The position numbers and the translations under genes were made by a program. A stretch of DNA of 30,107 nt. Source: Beroe ovata (lineage: Eukaryota > Ctenophora > Nuda > Beroida > Beroidae). The notes beneath the pieces were generated by a model. The model had not been told where the DNA came from. It searched no databases and saw only the letters and a list, made by a program, of their open reading frames with translations. The stretch's first letter is position 1, and every line of letters begins with the position of its first letter. This document shows, one piece after another, positions 28,690 through 30,107 of the stretch. Location: the NCBI GenBank assembly GCA_946803715.1, contig CAMPET010000259.1, forward strand, positions 71,155 through 101,261. Reading direction: 5' to 3'.

Positions 28690-28812
28690 ATGTCAGATAT
28701 GGCCAAGTCGAGCGCTGCTCGTTTCGCAGCAATGAAAGCTGCTGAGATCAATGCAAAGCTCGTGGCTAAGGGAGTCACAATTCAACAGGAAATCTTACCA
28801 GTGAAACAGAAG
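28690..28812 (+). CDS. First exon of an unidentified gene, possibly KHDC4-like
   Basis: ATG 28690 opens 41 codons ending at a good donor (AACAGAAG/GTACAC at 28812/28813, phase 0). The peptide is Ala/Lys-rich and contains AAEINAKLVAKG, which resembles the AAKINAMLMAKG segment near the N-terminus of the KH-domain splicing cofactor KHDC4 (KIAA0907/BLOM7) as I remember it. The motif is short and could be shared by other RNA-processing proteins. No downstream exon is seen before the mobile element at 29333, where the sequence has an assembly-type N. Low certainty for identity, moderate for a real exon. Confidence 0.4.
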
Positions 28813-29330
28813 GTACACTATCAATATTGTGTAATCATTGTGTAATCGATATCGCGTAATCTGAGGTAGGTTTGACAATACACTAGACAAGAGAATAAAC
28901 ATAGAAACATACTCGAAACATTTACACTAAGCATAGTTCTTTGACTTCCCGGTATGTATATTTACACTATTTTTCCAAAACCAAATAAGATTTGCTTGTT
29001 TCTGTCCGCAGCATCTGTGCGTTCTTGATTCTTAAGTCAATGATATGAGAAAGAACGCGGTATTTGCGACAGACTGCCGCCAACGTATCGGACAACTAAA
29101 ATTTCACCTCAATCCGATGATCGGTTCCCGAGTTAGTGGCCGCCATAACCCCTTATCGACCCAAAATATGTCAGTTTGAGTGAGCATTTGAGGATAGCTC
29201 CCAAACCGATTGACCGATTGACTTGAAACTTCTACCATAGCTCAAGGACCATTAGACACTCGGAGAACCAAAATTTCACGTCAATCCGATGATCAATCCC
29301 CGAATTAGTGGCCGCCATAACCTCTTATCG
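28813..29330. other. Intronic or intergenic stretch with a doubled segment
   Basis: No coding sequence is evident. 29098-29158 is repeated at 29270-29330 with a 172-base offset and about five differences (both contain TTAGTGGCCGCCATAACC). The second copy stops at the single N at 29331. Confidence 0.7.
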
Positions 29331-29332
29331 NC

Positions 29333-30107
29333 TGTTCACATTGTGATGCGCCTAAACACTACACTTGCCAGGGTCTATCAAAAACTGATGCTGAGTACAT
29401 AGTTAGACAAAAATTACTATGGACTTGCAGTGAATGCATAACAGAATCACTTCCAATTAATGCATGTAGAAGGCAACATGGCTCGGCCCCCACACTTTTC
29501 AAGACCAAATGTTCTAGTTGCAGCGGCTACTGTTATTCAAAGACAAATATTAGGACCTGTTATTACTGTGACAAACAAGTACACGTCAAATGCCACAAAA
29601 ATGAACTTGGATGTGTGAAATGCTGTGAAGAAATCATACCGGGCTACCATGTCAACAATTATGAACTCTACGACGATTTTGGCCGTCTCAACAACGTCAC
29701 GTTTAACCCATATGCCCGTGAACATTTCACTAACCTAATAGGTGACACTATCTCTAACGAAGAGCATCATAACTCCTTGTGGAACGAAGTTTCCCAAATA
29801 CTCGTTAGCTGCAAGTACAAGCAACAAAAACATGTTAGAGCGAGTAACCCTGCCCAGCTGAACATTTTTTCTCTAAACGTACGATCTCTTGCAAAAAATA
29901 TATCCTTGCTCAGAGAAATATCGAACTTTACGATATGTATGACGTTCTCGCGTTCAATGAGACTAATTTGACGCTTGAAAAACTTCCTAATGGCATATGC
30001 GACCTCCTGTTACCGAATTTTCACGAACCCATAATACAGCCTCCGCTCAGTACTAAAGGTGGCGGCCTAGCAATTTATGTAAACAAAAGAGTCGTCCCAT
30101 CAGCATC
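29333..30107 (+). mobile_element. Non-LTR retrotransposon fragment: PHD-like fingers and start of an AP-endonuclease domain
   Basis: From 29333 a frame is open with two Cys/His-rich segments. The first starts CSHCDAPKHYTCQG and ends LLWTCSEC, like the end of a PHD finger. The second is CSSCSGYC...CYYCDKQVHVKCHKN...CVKCC. After about 190 residues comes LNIFSLNVRSLAKNISLL, the first strand of an AP-endonuclease (exonuclease-endonuclease-phosphatase) domain as in CR1/L2/jockey-type retrotransposons. The frame then ends at 29971. A neighbouring frame continues with VLAFNETNLT and GGGLAIYVNKRV to the window edge, so a single-base indel near 29905-29920 breaks this copy, unless it is a sequencing error. 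Reverse transcriptase would lie to the right. Confidence 0.8.

Overview
The window is nuclear DNA from an animal, probably a compact-genome invertebrate. GT-AG introns interrupt several genes, many introns are short, intergenic gaps are a few hundred bases, and CA/GT microsatellites and small inverted-repeat elements are common. The gene set (exportin-6, KIF23/MKLP1, a SNX9-type sorting nexin, TADA1, ZCCHC4) is metazoan in character. I cannot name the species. A sponge or other early-branching invertebrate is only a guess from gene density and the mix of intronless and intron-rich genes.

Layout. At 1-287 lies the 3' end of a plus-strand M14 carboxypeptidase. From 20499 back to about 476 seven genes follow one another on the minus strand: KIF23 (18 exons placed, 20499-12818, interrupted by a 356-base run of N), a SNX9/18/33 sorting nexin (11518-9965), cytosolic ENGase of family GH85 (9141-7707, one apparent frameshift), a copine/RGLG-type vWA protein with a signal-anchor (7337-6513), ALKBH4 (6109-5333), a mitochondrial-looking rhodanese (4878-4405) and exportin-6 (4060-476, nine exons, about the first 57% of the protein). 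A repeat-rich stretch at 20500-23079 separates these from plus-strand genes: TADA1 (six exons, 23080-24479), RRN3/TIF-IA (24885-26423), ZCCHC4 (two exons, 26741-28516), a first exon of a possible KHDC4-like gene (28690-28812), and a non-LTR retrotransposon fragment running off the right edge (29333-30107).

Themes. Several minus-strand neighbours touch actin or cytokinesis in other animals: exportin-6 exports actin-profilin, ALKBH4 demethylates actin, SNX9-family proteins bind N-WASP, and KIF23 is the centralspindlin motor. RRN3 (Pol I initiation) and ZCCHC4 (28S rRNA m6A methyltransferase) sit 317 bases apart on the same strand. Both groupings may be coincidence.

The non-coding DNA is the least ordinary part. 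Exportin-6 introns carry arrays of perfect palindromes, one an 18-base array matching the RFX X-box. A KIF23 intron holds a 197-base foldback element made of three consecutive hairpins inside two nested inverted repeats. A GC-rich family with CGCGCG cores recurs at 11940-12492 and 21592-22560. Three of the four isolated single Ns sit at repeat junctions and probably mark imperfect assembly joins. Exon boundaries below were chosen by hand from GT-AG sites, reading phase and remembered similarity to human proteins; no alignment program was run.
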